Source: Bacilli bacterium (GTDB lineage: Bacteria; Bacillota_I; Bacilli_A; RF39; UBA660). From it: DNA of 64,000 nt. The notes beneath the pieces were generated by a model that worked only from the letters and a program-made list of their open reading frames with translations, had not been told where the DNA came from and made no database searches. The translations under genes and the position numbers were made by a program. This document shows positions 10,411 through 18,908 of the stretch, in pieces. Numbering within the stretch: position 1 is the first letter of the stretch; each line of letters begins with the position of its first letter. Where the stretch lies: NCBI GenBank assembly GCA_017541325.1, contig JAFXZI010000001.1, positions 69,624 to 133,623 on the forward strand. Direction: 5' to 3'.

Positions 10411-11021
10411 ATTTTTATTTTAATACGTAAAACAATAGATGGCTCAGATGGATGTGTACTCTTATAAGTAGCAGCATTTATTCCCCACTCTGTATCTAGT
10501 TCGTCATTTCCTTGTTCATAAGGCCAAACAACATTTACAGAATAAGTTGCTCTACCATTACCAGAATTCATAAGAGCATTAGTTAAACCAAATGATATTG
10601 TAAAAGGATAATCTTCTGCTAATTGTTGTTCAAGTTCAGCACTTGTAATATCTCCTGTTTGAACTGGTGCCCCAACTGCATTTCTTCCTTCAACAGTATA
10701 AATAACATCTCCAAGAATATTTGCTTCTAAAATTTCATATGTTACCGTTGCTGATACTTCACTTCGATTATGGGCTTCCAAATTGTAAGTGAAGTTTTGC
10801 ATTCCTGGATATAAATCATCTACTGCTACATCAATAGTATCAACTATTTCAGAATCCCCTGCTTCAAAAGTAACGTCCCAAGCTTTAACATGGACGTTCA
10901 TTGTATTTTCAACTGTATTAACATAAATAAACCAAGCGGCTGAATTTACTATTAATAACATAATCAAAAATAACAATTGGTGAATTCTGAGTAACTTTTT
11001 CTTTTTCTTGCTCTTTTTCAT
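10392..11021 (-). CDS. TasA-like secreted subunit, 209 aa
   Basis: It has an extremely basic start (MKKSKKKKKLLRIHQ), a hydrophobic core and the segment NSAAWFIYVNTVENT, resembling the AWF-type start of TasA/CalY-like chains. The body is beta-rich (VTYEIL, ATYSVNVVWPYE) and ends in KIKITQNAS. ATG 11021 is chosen because GGTGATG precedes it; the frame's GTG two codons upstream lies in the spacer. It is the last gene of the long operon that starts at 18787 and lies 20 bases after the SipW gene, its probable processing enzyme. An exported subunit is well supported, polymerisation is inferred. Confidence 0.75.
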   Translation of the reverse strand: MKKSKKKKKLLRIHQLLFLIMLLIVNSAAWFIYVNTVENTMNVHVKAWDVTFEAGDSEIVDTIDVAVDDLYPGMQNFTYNLEAHNRSEVSATVTYEILEANILGDVIYTVEGRNAVGAPVQTGDITSAELEQQLAEDYPFTISFGLTNALMNSGNGRATYSVNVVWPYEQGNDELDTEWGINAATYKSTHPSEPSIVLRIKIKITQNAS

Positions 11022-11040
11022 GAGCACATCACCACTCTAT

Positions 11041-11562
11041 CTATTCATCTTCAACTTCATCATCATTTAAAAAGAAATAAGATATAAATTCATATGAGAA
11101 AATTAAAGATACAACTGCAAATATTACAAAATATGCAGTTTTATTAGTCATAATCTTTCCTAAAAAACTAAGAATAATTGTTCTATAGACTACTTTTCCA
11201 TATACTTGATCAGCATTAATTAACGGATCTTCTACATCATTATTAATTCCTTTTGTTTTTAGTTTTAATTTTCCTTCATATTCAAATTTTTCTATAACTC
11301 TATGGGTAACAATTAAATCTTTTAGATTATTTTCTTTACCTAAATAAGTTATATCGTCTCCAACTTCTATCGATTCATAATCACATTTTTTTACTATTAT
11401 TACATCTCCAGCTTTATAGACCGGTTCCATACTTCCTGAAATAATTTCAAAGATATAATAATTACCTAAAGCTAATTTATTATGAGTTACTCTTTGAAAT
11501 ATAACTATACTTAATATAATTAGTAAAATTATTATAAGAATTAATCTACATATTTTTTTCAT
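11041..11562 (-). CDS. SipW-like signal peptidase I (Ser/His type), 173 aa
   Basis: Membrane signal peptidase expected to cleave TasA-like precursors. One N-terminal membrane helix (residues 5-22) is followed by the Ser box ISGSMEP (Ser44) and then GDVIIVKK. The general base is His (VTHRVIE, His87), as in SipW and archaeal/ER enzymes, rather than the Lys of typical bacterial peptidases. A GKV motif and a C-terminal membrane helix complete it. Length fits the family. Its ATG overlaps the TGA of the DUF2357-like gene (ATGA), so it is coupled to it. It is one of two apparently active copies in the cluster. Confidence 0.9.
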   Translation of the reverse strand: MKKICRLILIIILLIILSIVIFQRVTHNKLALGNYYIFEIISGSMEPVYKAGDVIIVKKCDYESIEVGDDITYLGKENNLKDLIVTHRVIEKFEYEGKLKLKTKGINNDVEDPLINADQVYGKVVYRTIILSFLGKIMTNKTAYFVIFAVVSLIFSYEFISYFFLNDDEVEDE

Positions 11563-12665
11563 ATTTTAATGCTTTCTATCTTTTCTAAGTAAGATTTAAT
11601 ATGTTCAGTAAATGTATTTTGAATCTCGTAAAGACTAGCTTCTTTCTTATACTTAGTAATAGCAATTTTTTCACCTATCTTATCTTTAAGTGCAGATAAA
11701 GGTAAGTCTACATTTAACTCTACTATTTTTTGAATTAAGTTATCAGTTAATTCTTCAACTATTTCTTCTCTATTACTAATAGGATTTTCTTCACTTAATG
11801 TATTCATTGCTAAATAATTAAGTAAGAATGTATTATCTATATATTCTTTTAAAACACTATTGTCTTCATATTTTTTATTTTCTTTTACTACTTTACTAGC
11901 ATCCGCTACATGACTTTGTAAGTAATCCCATAAAGTCATTGCATATTGGAAGTTAGTATTTTTTAGTATTACGTTTGTCTTCTTTATAGGAGGTATTACT
12001 TTAGCTACGTGCATACTTTTTAATGTTTTAAAGACCTCACTACTTGTAAGTACTTTAATATTATCATCTAACTTTTGAAGTCTCTCTTCAATAGGAGTAT
12101 CTCCTTCTGGCTCTTTTTTATCTATTAAACTAGAAGTAAAATTAATTTCCATTGAAACTTGTTCAAGACCTACTTTACTTTTAGCATGATACTCACACTT
12201 TTTAACATCTCTTAGACTAGAAGACAAAAGTAAACTTTTCTTTTTTATCTCTAAAAAAGTTATCATATTATTAATAAGAGTATATATAAATCTATTTTCA
12301 TAAGTATCATAACTCTCATCTTTATTAATATTTAATATTTTAGAAGGTTTTACTTCATCATCATCATTTATTTCTTGAATATAGTTCGTATGTCTTGCTA
12401 AGTGTTTAATACTATCTACTGTTATTCTTCGAGCAAGTTCTACTTTAACTACTTCTTCTTCATTTATGATAAAACGATTAGGACTTCTTAAAATATTATC
12501 TAAATAAGGACATGTGCTTTCCATAAGATCAAGCCATTCAAAGTCTACTTCTACTTTTTTAAGATCTTTATCTACTATTAAACTAGATCTTGTATTTTCA
12601 ACAAATTTATCTACTCTTTCTTCGTTTGACTTTTTATATAAATCTACTACCTTAATATCCTTCAT
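11559..12665 (-). CDS. DUF2357-like protein, partner of the McrB-like ATPase, 368 aa
   Basis: The segment YDTYENRFIYTLINN (about residue 125-140) and the order of helices match the DUF2357 family, whose genes usually accompany McrB-like AAA ATPases and often end in a PD-(D/E)XK nuclease. I cannot see that nuclease core: the C-terminal third is helical and lacks a PD...(D/E)xK pattern, and the protein is short for the family. That argues against simple restriction and for an adaptor function. ATG 12665 is preferred (AGGTG six bases upstream) over the GTG at 12674. It lies immediately after the ATPase gene and is coupled by ATGA to the SipW gene downstream. No signal peptide is present. Confidence 0.6.
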   Translation of the reverse strand: MKDIKVVDLYKKSNEERVDKFVENTRSSLIVDKDLKKVEVDFEWLDLMESTCPYLDNILRSPNRFIINEEEVVKVELARRITVDSIKHLARHTNYIQEINDDDEVKPSKILNINKDESYDTYENRFIYTLINNMITFLEIKKKSLLLSSSLRDVKKCEYHAKSKVGLEQVSMEINFTSSLIDKKEPEGDTPIEERLQKLDDNIKVLTSSEVFKTLKSMHVAKVIPPIKKTNVILKNTNFQYAMTLWDYLQSHVADASKVVKENKKYEDNSVLKEYIDNTFLLNYLAMNTLSEENPISNREEIVEELTDNLIQKIVELNVDLPLSALKDKIGEKIAITKYKKEASLYEIQNTFTEHIKSYLEKIESIKI

Positions 12666-12674
12666 AATATTCAC

Positions 12675-14201
12675 CTATGACATTTTCTTAAGTCTTAATA
12701 GATATTCTATACATTCAGCCATTTTTCCTTCACCAAATTCGTCATTTAAGAATTTAATGAATCCATCAATTTCATCTCTAATATATGCAATATTTAATTG
12801 TTCAAATTTTCTTAGAATTTTACGAGCTATAAAGTAATCTATTCCATCTACTTCATCTCCGCCACAAGCAACATATACAGGGACAAATTTTCTCATATGT
12901 GCAACAATACGGTTACCAAAAGCTATACGGAAATGCTTAATAACATAATCATCCATTTCATCTACTTTTTGAAGTACATCTTCATGAATTGGGAATTGAT
13001 TAATAGAATCTTCAAATAACTTATCTAAATATGAGTAATTAATGTCTTGTGCTGGAATATCTTTAGGAGTAAATACTTCTCCTTTATCATTAATATCAAT
13101 TGGCATAGCACGGTCGTATACTTTATCAGTAACCATAAATGTAGAGTCATCGTTATTGATTGTACCGATATACCATACATTTGGTGGTATTTTTAATTTT
13201 CCTTCAAACAAATGAGCTGGGTCACTTTTCCATGCAGATGGAACTATTTCAACAATCCATTCATCTTTATTAGGCATTTCAAGAATTGATAACATTTCAG
13301 CAAAGTAATACTCAACACGTGAGATATTCATCTCGTCTAGAATTACTGTATAAATATCATCTGTATATCCGGCTTGATAAATTTCTTTTAATACTTCTGT
13401 TTCATTAAATTTCTTTGTAAATTCATTGAAGTAACCAAATAGCTCAGTACGGTCTCTCCAAGATGGTTGAACAGATGCGATACATGAGTCATGTTTTAAG
13501 AATTTTCCCCAAGCATAAGCAAGAGATGTTTTACCTGTTCCAGATATACCTTGTAAGATTACAAGTTTAGTTGATGCAAGAGATGCAATAAATAAACGAA
13601 TCATGTTTTCACGATAGTATAATCTTAACTGACTAGCAGCAAAGTTTCTAAACATATCAACAAGTTCTGGTAAGGTAAAGTTATTATTATAATTTTGTAT
13701 TTTATATCCAGCAAACTTTTGATCAACTTCATATAATTTAGGGAATCTAATATCATTAGTATCAACTGTATTATCATCTGTTGTTTCACTAACTTCTTCT
13801 GTATCAGATTCATCTGGTTTAAGTCCAAGTTTAGATACTTTCATAGCAAGTATTTCTTCTTTTTCTTTGTATAGTTTAGCAACTTCATTATTAAGCTTAC
13901 CTACTTCTTCTAGAAGAGATTCTTGATCAACTAATGATTTTCGAATTCTAATGTATTTACGGATTAACATTACTACCAAGAATACAATTAAACCTAAAAC
14001 AACTAGTATTGCAAGTACTGCTAAGAATACTAATAACCATTCAGGCATTGATAAATCATTCTTGTATTCATTAATTACATCAAGGTATGCTGGTATGTTA
14101 AACATTGTACCAATACCTCTAAATAATCCTTTAAAGAAATATATAAATCCATTAAAGAATTGTGATAAAAACTCAAATAAAAATTTTAAAAAAGTTTCCA
14201 T
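12675..14201 (-). CDS. Membrane-anchored McrB-like AAA+ ATPase, 508 aa
   Basis: An amphipathic N-terminus is followed by a strong transmembrane helix (about 54-80), a coiled coil (90-120), an acidic linker (128-150) and an AAA+ domain. Motifs are Walker A GISGTGKTS (218-226), QPSWRDRTELFGYF (245-258), Walker B VILDEMN (286-292), sensor region GTINNDDST (346-354) and Arg364 in VYDRAM. These match the MoxR/McrB branch found next to DUF2357 proteins. McrB of classical restriction systems is cytosolic; here the motor should sit on the inner face of the membrane. AGGAGG stands seven bases before the ATG. It is flanked by the 325-aa unknown and the DUF2357-like gene within the SipW/TasA operon. Substrate unknown. 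Confidence 0.85.
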   Translation of the reverse strand: METFLKFLFEFLSQFFNGFIYFFKGLFRGIGTMFNIPAYLDVINEYKNDLSMPEWLLVFLAVLAILVVLGLIVFLVVMLIRKYIRIRKSLVDQESLLEEVGKLNNEVAKLYKEKEEILAMKVSKLGLKPDESDTEEVSETTDDNTVDTNDIRFPKLYEVDQKFAGYKIQNYNNNFTLPELVDMFRNFAASQLRLYYRENMIRLFIASLASTKLVILQGISGTGKTSLAYAWGKFLKHDSCIASVQPSWRDRTELFGYFNEFTKKFNETEVLKEIYQAGYTDDIYTVILDEMNISRVEYYFAEMLSILEMPNKDEWIVEIVPSAWKSDPAHLFEGKLKIPPNVWYIGTINNDDSTFMVTDKVYDRAMPIDINDKGEVFTPKDIPAQDINYSYLDKLFEDSINQFPIHEDVLQKVDEMDDYVIKHFRIAFGNRIVAHMRKFVPVYVACGGDEVDGIDYFIARKILRKFEQLNIAYIRDEIDGFIKFLNDEFGEGKMAECIEYLLRLKKMS

Positions 14202-14210
14202 AAATACCTC

Positions 14211-15188
14211 CTAGTATACTATTATTTTTGGCATAAGCTCCTTTTTAGCTTTCATTATCTCATCATAATATTCATTATCTTCAGTTATATATATAAATGA
14301 AAATAATACTAAACTTTTTATATTTCCTTGAAATTTAGAATCAAGTACTACAGCAAAAGAATACCCATCTACTATATAACTATCAAAAGTACTCTTATTA
14401 TTAAGATATTCTTCATATGTTATTTTAGCAGAAATATATCTTTTAGTTAAGGGATTATCTAAACAAGAAAATAATCTTTTTAATTTTTTCTCTTTTTCAA
14501 CAATAGATGGTACTAACTCAAATATATATCTTTTAGTAAACTCTAAGTTAATAGCATTTTTAAGCACTTCATGACTTGTTAAAATAGAAATGACAAATTC
14601 TTTATCTTCACTAACAATCGGACTTTTAAAAGCACGAGTTACTGCATAATCACTATAAAGATTAGATATTTTAACATTATGATCAAGTGTAACTTCATAT
14701 GTTTTAGTATCTACTCTTTTCTTATTAATTGAAAATTCTTTAGTAGCAATCATACTATGAAATTTATTCTTATTATCTTTAAGTTCAAGATACCAATTAA
14801 GTAATTCATCATGTAATGCTTCTTTATTACTAATTTGAATATTTTCATCTTGAATTAAATCATCTATTAAACTAGCACTATTTTCATCTTCATATATATC
14901 ATCAAAATAAACAATATATACAAATAATGCTACTGTATTTTTAAGAAGATTTTCATCATTATCATTTTTTAATCTTTCATATACTTTTATTAATTCTTTA
15001 TTAATTCTAGCCATAAAATCTTTTTCAGATCTAAAATTGGTTTCATTAAAATAACGAACACTAATATAAGTATCTATAAATTCTTCAAATATTTTCTTTT
15101 GATATTTACTTCTAAATAGAATATTAAAGAATTCTAAATATTCTCTTTTTATGAATGAAATATATTTTAAAACTATATTATAATCCAT
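14211..15188 (-). CDS. Unknown 325-aa cytoplasmic protein in the AAA+/SipW operon
   Basis: No family recognised. There is no signal peptide or membrane helix. The protein is rich in charged and aromatic residues, helical in the first 170 residues, with more beta character later (KTYEVTLDHNVKISNLY, SYIVDGYSFAVVLDSKF). Its start has the same leader as the ATPase gene (AGGAGGTATTT-ATG), and only nine bases separate it from that gene, so both are probably expressed at similar levels. I infer it is a third component of the McrB-like/DUF2357 module. Confidence 0.7.
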   Translation of the reverse strand: MDYNIVLKYISFIKREYLEFFNILFRSKYQKKIFEEFIDTYISVRYFNETNFRSEKDFMARINKELIKVYERLKNDNDENLLKNTVALFVYIVYFDDIYEDENSASLIDDLIQDENIQISNKEALHDELLNWYLELKDNKNKFHSMIATKEFSINKKRVDTKTYEVTLDHNVKISNLYSDYAVTRAFKSPIVSEDKEFVISILTSHEVLKNAINLEFTKRYIFELVPSIVEKEKKLKRLFSCLDNPLTKRYISAKITYEEYLNNKSTFDSYIVDGYSFAVVLDSKFQGNIKSLVLFSFIYITEDNEYYDEIMKAKKELMPKIIVY

Positions 15189-15201
15189 AAATACCTCCTA
15201 T

Positions 15202-16137
15202 TTACTGTGGATCACTTATATTAATAGAAACAATACTAGTTGGATTTACTATTGGATAAGTATAATTACTATTAACATTATCTTTATAGAATTTTAAAGC
15301 TAGAGTACTTAAAGGATCTATTTTAAAAGACATATTATTAATGTACTCTATTCCTCCTATATTTCTTGTTGTATATGTTGCATCATCAAATATAGAACTA
15401 GTACTATCTACAAGTAAGATTGTAGGATCAAAACTAATATTTATATTTTGACTTATACATTTCTTTTTATTAGCATCACTTAAATTAATAAATTCAGAAC
15501 TGTCTATTCTATCTCCAACCGAATAATCTCCAAAAGCAGTCATTACAGTACAGAAAGATACAGCATTCGTAATTTTAAGAACTGCATACGCTCTTCCCGG
15601 TTCATCTTCTATTTCATAAGTAACACCACTTTTACCAACAACATATTCATATGTTGCAGCAATAGTTTTCTTATATGGAGCAGTACTACTAGCAGTTACT
15701 CCTATTGTTAATCTATCTCCTTCTACAAACACTTGATTAGGTACTACATGAAGAGTAATAGTATTTGAGTGATTAGTATTAGTACTATAAATAGTTCCAC
15801 CAGTCTCACTCAAACTACAAGTTACAGTACTTGGGCAATTTGCACTTACTGTATAGGTTATATCATACTCAGCATAAGTATATCTGTTCTTCTCTGAAGT
15901 TAAATCGAACTCTATATCAAAATTTCCTACTCCTGACCAGTTATTTAATTGGTACAAAGGATTATCATCTTTTAATCTATTACTATAGAAATAAAAGTGT
16001 TTACTATTTAAATAGAATTCATGGAACTTCTTAGATATAAACTTTCCTAAAGTAGGAAGAGATATAATAAATGCTATTGTAAGTACAATTATAATTATAC
16101 GTTTAATGTTTTTATTCTTAAACTTCAACTTCTTCAT
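15202..16137 (-). CDS. Secreted or membrane-anchored beta-rich surface subunit, 311 aa
   Basis: A Lys-rich start and a hydrophobic helix (residues 13-32) are followed by an extracytoplasmic domain rich in Thr, Ser and beta strands. Four Cys (in SANCPSTVTCSLSE, AVSFCTV and KKCISQ) could form disulfides outside the cell. It is not a clear TasA homologue but shares the operon with TasA-like and SipW genes. Its AGGAAG SD lies in the last codons of the 195-aa gene, which indicates coupling. A capping, anchoring or adhesive subunit is possible. Confidence 0.65.
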   Translation of the reverse strand: MKKLKFKNKNIKRIIIIVLTIAFIISLPTLGKFISKKFHEFYLNSKHFYFYSNRLKDDNPLYQLNNWSGVGNFDIEFDLTSEKNRYTYAEYDITYTVSANCPSTVTCSLSETGGTIYSTNTNHSNTITLHVVPNQVFVEGDRLTIGVTASSTAPYKKTIAATYEYVVGKSGVTYEIEDEPGRAYAVLKITNAVSFCTVMTAFGDYSVGDRIDSSEFINLSDANKKKCISQNINISFDPTILLVDSTSSIFDDATYTTRNIGGIEYINNMSFKIDPLSTLALKFYKDNVNSNYTYPIVNPTSIVSINISDPQ

Positions 16138-16139
16138 AA

Positions 16140-16727
16140 TTACACTTCCTGTTCAGCATGAACATATATTTCTATAAGTTCTACTACTCCAGAATAATCT
16201 TGTGGATTATTTTTATATATTTCAGGGAACTCTACACTTAAAACATAAGTATCTGTATTTTTTGCATTAAATTTTAAAGTAGATACTCCGGATACATATA
16301 AGTGTTTATAATACATTCCATCATCATCTGTTGAGAAACTTGTACTAGAAGTAATATCATGTGTTAAATCATTTCCTTTATATAATTTATAGTTTAGAGG
16401 CATATTAGTCGTAGTAATAAACTCAATACTATAAGTTAAATCTACATTTGCTTTTTCATCGCCTTTAAAATTAGATACAGTAAATGAATATAGATATGGA
16501 TCACTTCTAGGCACTATTTCTTCTAGTTTAATAGAATCATTATAACTTTTTACATCAGCTATAAAGAAAGCTATAGTAGGTTTTACTTCTACATCTGTTA
16601 ATGTTTCATATTTAGATTCAGTAAACTTAAAGTTTCTAATAGAAAGCATAGTAACAATTACAAAACATGAAAGGATTAATAAACGAAATAATATTTTTTT
16701 ATCAAATCTTTTAAATAATCCTTTCAT
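16140..16727 (-). CDS. TasA-like exported subunit, 195 aa
   Basis: A basic n-region (KGLFKRFDKK) and a hydrophobic helix (LFRLLILSCFVIVTMLSI) lead into KFTESKYETLTDVEVKPTIA, then a beta-rich domain (LTYSIEF, DTYVLSVEFPE, IEIYVHAEQ). The size and layout fit SipW-processed TasA/CalY-like chains, although the classical AxA site is not obvious. AGGTGAAAAT precedes the ATG. It lies between the large SipW gene and the 311-aa surface gene with almost no spacing. Confidence 0.65.
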   Translation of the reverse strand: MKGLFKRFDKKILFRLLILSCFVIVTMLSIRNFKFTESKYETLTDVEVKPTIAFFIADVKSYNDSIKLEEIVPRSDPYLYSFTVSNFKGDEKANVDLTYSIEFITTTNMPLNYKLYKGNDLTHDITSSTSFSTDDDGMYYKHLYVSGVSTLKFNAKNTDTYVLSVEFPEIYKNNPQDYSGVVELIEIYVHAEQEV

Positions 16728-16735
16728 ATTTTCAC

Positions 16736-17668
16736 CTACTTCCCTTTATGTTTAAAGTTCTTTTGTATAGCTTTTAAATCTAATCTAATTGTATATTCAA
16801 TAAATTCTTTTTCTTTTTGTCCAAGTTCAGGTAGTACTGGTTTATCTTCATCAATACTATCTATCTTTTTCTTTAAATCATTCATTTCACTTTTATTTAA
16901 TTTAACTGTTTTATCATCAAGTGCTCTATTAATCGCTTCTAAATCTATTCTTCTTGTAAAATCTAGCAATGCTTCTATATCAATAGAATCATTTACTTTC
17001 ATTGTAGAAACTGTGGCTTTCTTTTTAGGTTTAGGTATATCTCTTTTAATTACATCTTCACTTTTTATTGGTTCAGTTTCTTCTGAAATAGATTTCTTAT
17101 TGTTTTTATTTTCTTTCTTTTCTTCTTGTTTGTCTTCTTTTGCTTTTACCGTTTTCTTCTTTTCTTCATCTTTATCTCCATCATAAGATAAAGCAAAATC
17201 AAATGCTAACAGAGTAATAAATAATACTATTAATATTTTTGGTTCTGTAATAACTTTTTGCCATACACTAAGTTGAGAATATACTCTTTCTACTTTACCA
17301 ATTACTTGTTTTTTATTAATTGGATTATCAATAGTATTATTAGCGTCTCCCTTAACGGTCAAAGTATCAGCATTAACAAGTACTATACGGTGAGTTATTA
17401 TTTCTCCTTTTTCATTTATATAAGTAATAATATCTCCCTTTTTATAATCTTTATAATTTAGTTTTACTAAGATAACATCATTTACAGATAAAGCAGGTTC
17501 CATAGATCCGCTTGATACTTCAAATAATGAATATCCAAAATAGTTAGGATAACTATTCTTAGAAAACATAACAGTAAGTCTTCCATATATAACAAGCACT
17601 AATATTATTAATAAAATAATTGTTAACACGCTTGAAATAGTTTTAATTGTCTTCTTAAGCGGGTTCAT
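16736..17668 (-). CDS. SipW-like signal peptidase with extended cytoplasmic tail, 310 aa
   Basis: Catalytic domain: N-terminal membrane helix, Ser box SSGSMEP (Ser55), NDVILVKL, and ITHRIVL (His93), the Ser/His pair of SipW. A second membrane helix near residue 145 is followed by about 150 residues not found in ordinary SipW. This tail has a Lys/Glu-rich linker and two similar segments, DFTRRIDLEAI and EYTIRLDLKAI, suggesting a duplicated helical motif. By topology the tail is probably cytoplasmic and may bind a partner such as the AAA+ module. ATG 17668 (GAGGTG five bases upstream) is chosen over GTG 17680. Confidence 0.85.
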   Translation of the reverse strand: MNPLKKTIKTISSVLTIILLIILVLVIYGRLTVMFSKNSYPNYFGYSLFEVSSGSMEPALSVNDVILVKLNYKDYKKGDIITYINEKGEIITHRIVLVNADTLTVKGDANNTIDNPINKKQVIGKVERVYSQLSVWQKVITEPKILIVLFITLLAFDFALSYDGDKDEEKKKTVKAKEDKQEEKKENKNNKKSISEETEPIKSEDVIKRDIPKPKKKATVSTMKVNDSIDIEALLDFTRRIDLEAINRALDDKTVKLNKSEMNDLKKKIDSIDEDKPVLPELGQKEKEFIEYTIRLDLKAIQKNFKHKGK

Positions 17669-17699
17669 ATGACACCTCACTTTCCCTTAATATTCTTTT

Positions 17700-18248
17700 T
17701 TAAACATGTTGGCTAAAATGAACATTTATAGTAAACACTAATTCTTGACCAACAAGTAATGTATCATTTTCATCATAATCAGGATCATTTTCCCAATCGA
17801 TACTAAGCTTTAATCTTTTAACACGACTTGCATCATTTAAATTCATAATTCCAGTAAAATGATTATCAGTAGATCCTGTATTTGTTGCCATATCAATAAT
17901 ATTAAAATCAATATTAGGATATGGTTCCAAAGAACTAGAATCAACTTGAATATCATAATCTATTGCAACATCAGTTTGACTTGCATCTATTTCTATTTCA
18001 AATTCAGCACTTGAACCTGGAGCGAAATAACCGCTTTCAGTATGTTGTGGATTTGTATAGACAAAATCATCTAGTGTAATAGTTTCAGCTAATGATATAT
18101 CTTCTCCATTTAAATATATTTTCCATCTACCTACATCTAAATCTTTAGTTGCAGTTACATTAGTTTCAAATAAACCAAAAGCATCTTGAACAACTATAAT
18201 AGTTGCAAGTAAACAGAATAGTGCAAAAACCCAAAGCACCTTTTTCAT
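17700..18248 (-). CDS. TasA-like secreted subunit, 182 aa
   Basis: A signal peptide (MKKVLWVFALFCLLATIIVV) ends near QDAFGLFETNVTATKDL. The mature part has the usual SipW-substrate features: DVGRWKIYLNGED, then a FAPGSSAEFEIEIDAS segment and LKLSIDWENDPD near the C-terminus, ending FTINVHF. It resembles the plus-strand 198-aa subunit in layout. Its ATG overlaps the TAA of the inactive SipW-like gene by one base (TAATG), so the two are coupled. Likely a structural subunit. Confidence 0.8.
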   Translation of the reverse strand: MKKVLWVFALFCLLATIIVVQDAFGLFETNVTATKDLDVGRWKIYLNGEDISLAETITLDDFVYTNPQHTESGYFAPGSSAEFEIEIDASQTDVAIDYDIQVDSSSLEPYPNIDFNIIDMATNTGSTDNHFTGIMNLNDASRVKRLKLSIDWENDPDYDENDTLLVGQELVFTINVHFSQHV

Positions 18249-18787
18249 TATTCGTCTTCTTCTCTTTCTTCTCTAAATGATTCTACAATCATCATAATTT
18301 CATAGATAATTAAGAATAATGTTGGGAAGATAATAAAGAACATAAATCCCCATTTAGAAGTCATTACTGATAAAACTGTTCCAGCATGATGATATACTCC
18401 TACTTTATTCATTGAACCGATTACATATTCTCCAGATACTTTTACTCCACTAATTATAAAAGTAGATTCACTTGGAGTAACAGGTATAATATTTTCTATT
18501 TCTCCAGCATATACAAGAACAGAACTTTTCTTACTAGAGTCATAATAGAAAGCAGAATCTCCTACTTTCATAGTCTTATCAGAATTTCTCTTAACGATAA
18601 GTAAATCTCCTTCTTTATATCCGTATTTTTCTTGCATATCGTCACTATCTATAATTAACAGTGTATAGTTTCCGATTTGAGTAGTTGCAAAATCATTGTA
18701 TGAAAGCAAACAAACAATTGATATAAGTGCTCCTAAAAACCATACACCAATTAGTGTATCAACGATAATTGTCTTAAATAATTTCAT
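18248..18787 (-). CDS. SipW-like protein lacking both catalytic residues, 179 aa
   Basis: Size, two membrane helices and the order of strands follow the SipW family: N-terminal helix, then YTLLIIDSDDM...EGDLLIVKR, which aligns with YYIFEIISGSM...AGDVIIVKK. The catalytic Ser position is Asp50 and the THR histidine box is replaced (VYAGEIE). A C-terminal membrane helix and acidic tail (REEREEDE) remain. It should be catalytically inactive and could be a chaperone, scaffold or regulator for the true peptidases. The reading frame is intact with a strong SD (GAGGGTG), so decay is unlikely. It is the first gene of the ten-gene run down to 10392. Confidence 0.75.
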   Translation of the reverse strand: MKLFKTIIVDTLIGVWFLGALISIVCLLSYNDFATTQIGNYTLLIIDSDDMQEKYGYKEGDLLIVKRNSDKTMKVGDSAFYYDSSKKSSVLVYAGEIENIIPVTPSESTFIISGVKVSGEYVIGSMNKVGVYHHAGTVLSVMTSKWGFMFFIIFPTLFLIIYEIMMIVESFREEREEDE

Positions 18788-18885
18788 ATAATCACCCTCT
18801 ATTTTAGATTTTAACTCATAATATATTTTAACATGTATTTAAATAGAAATAAACAAAAAAGAAGGAATATTATCTAAAAATAAAA

Positions 18886-18908
18886 GATGAGACTAATCTA
18901 GTCTCATC
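18886..18908 (-). terminator. Terminator after the sortase gene
   Basis: The hairpin GATGAGACTA-atc-TAGTCTCATC overlaps the end of the sortase gene and is followed on the minus strand by TTTTATTTTT. Confidence 0.75.
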
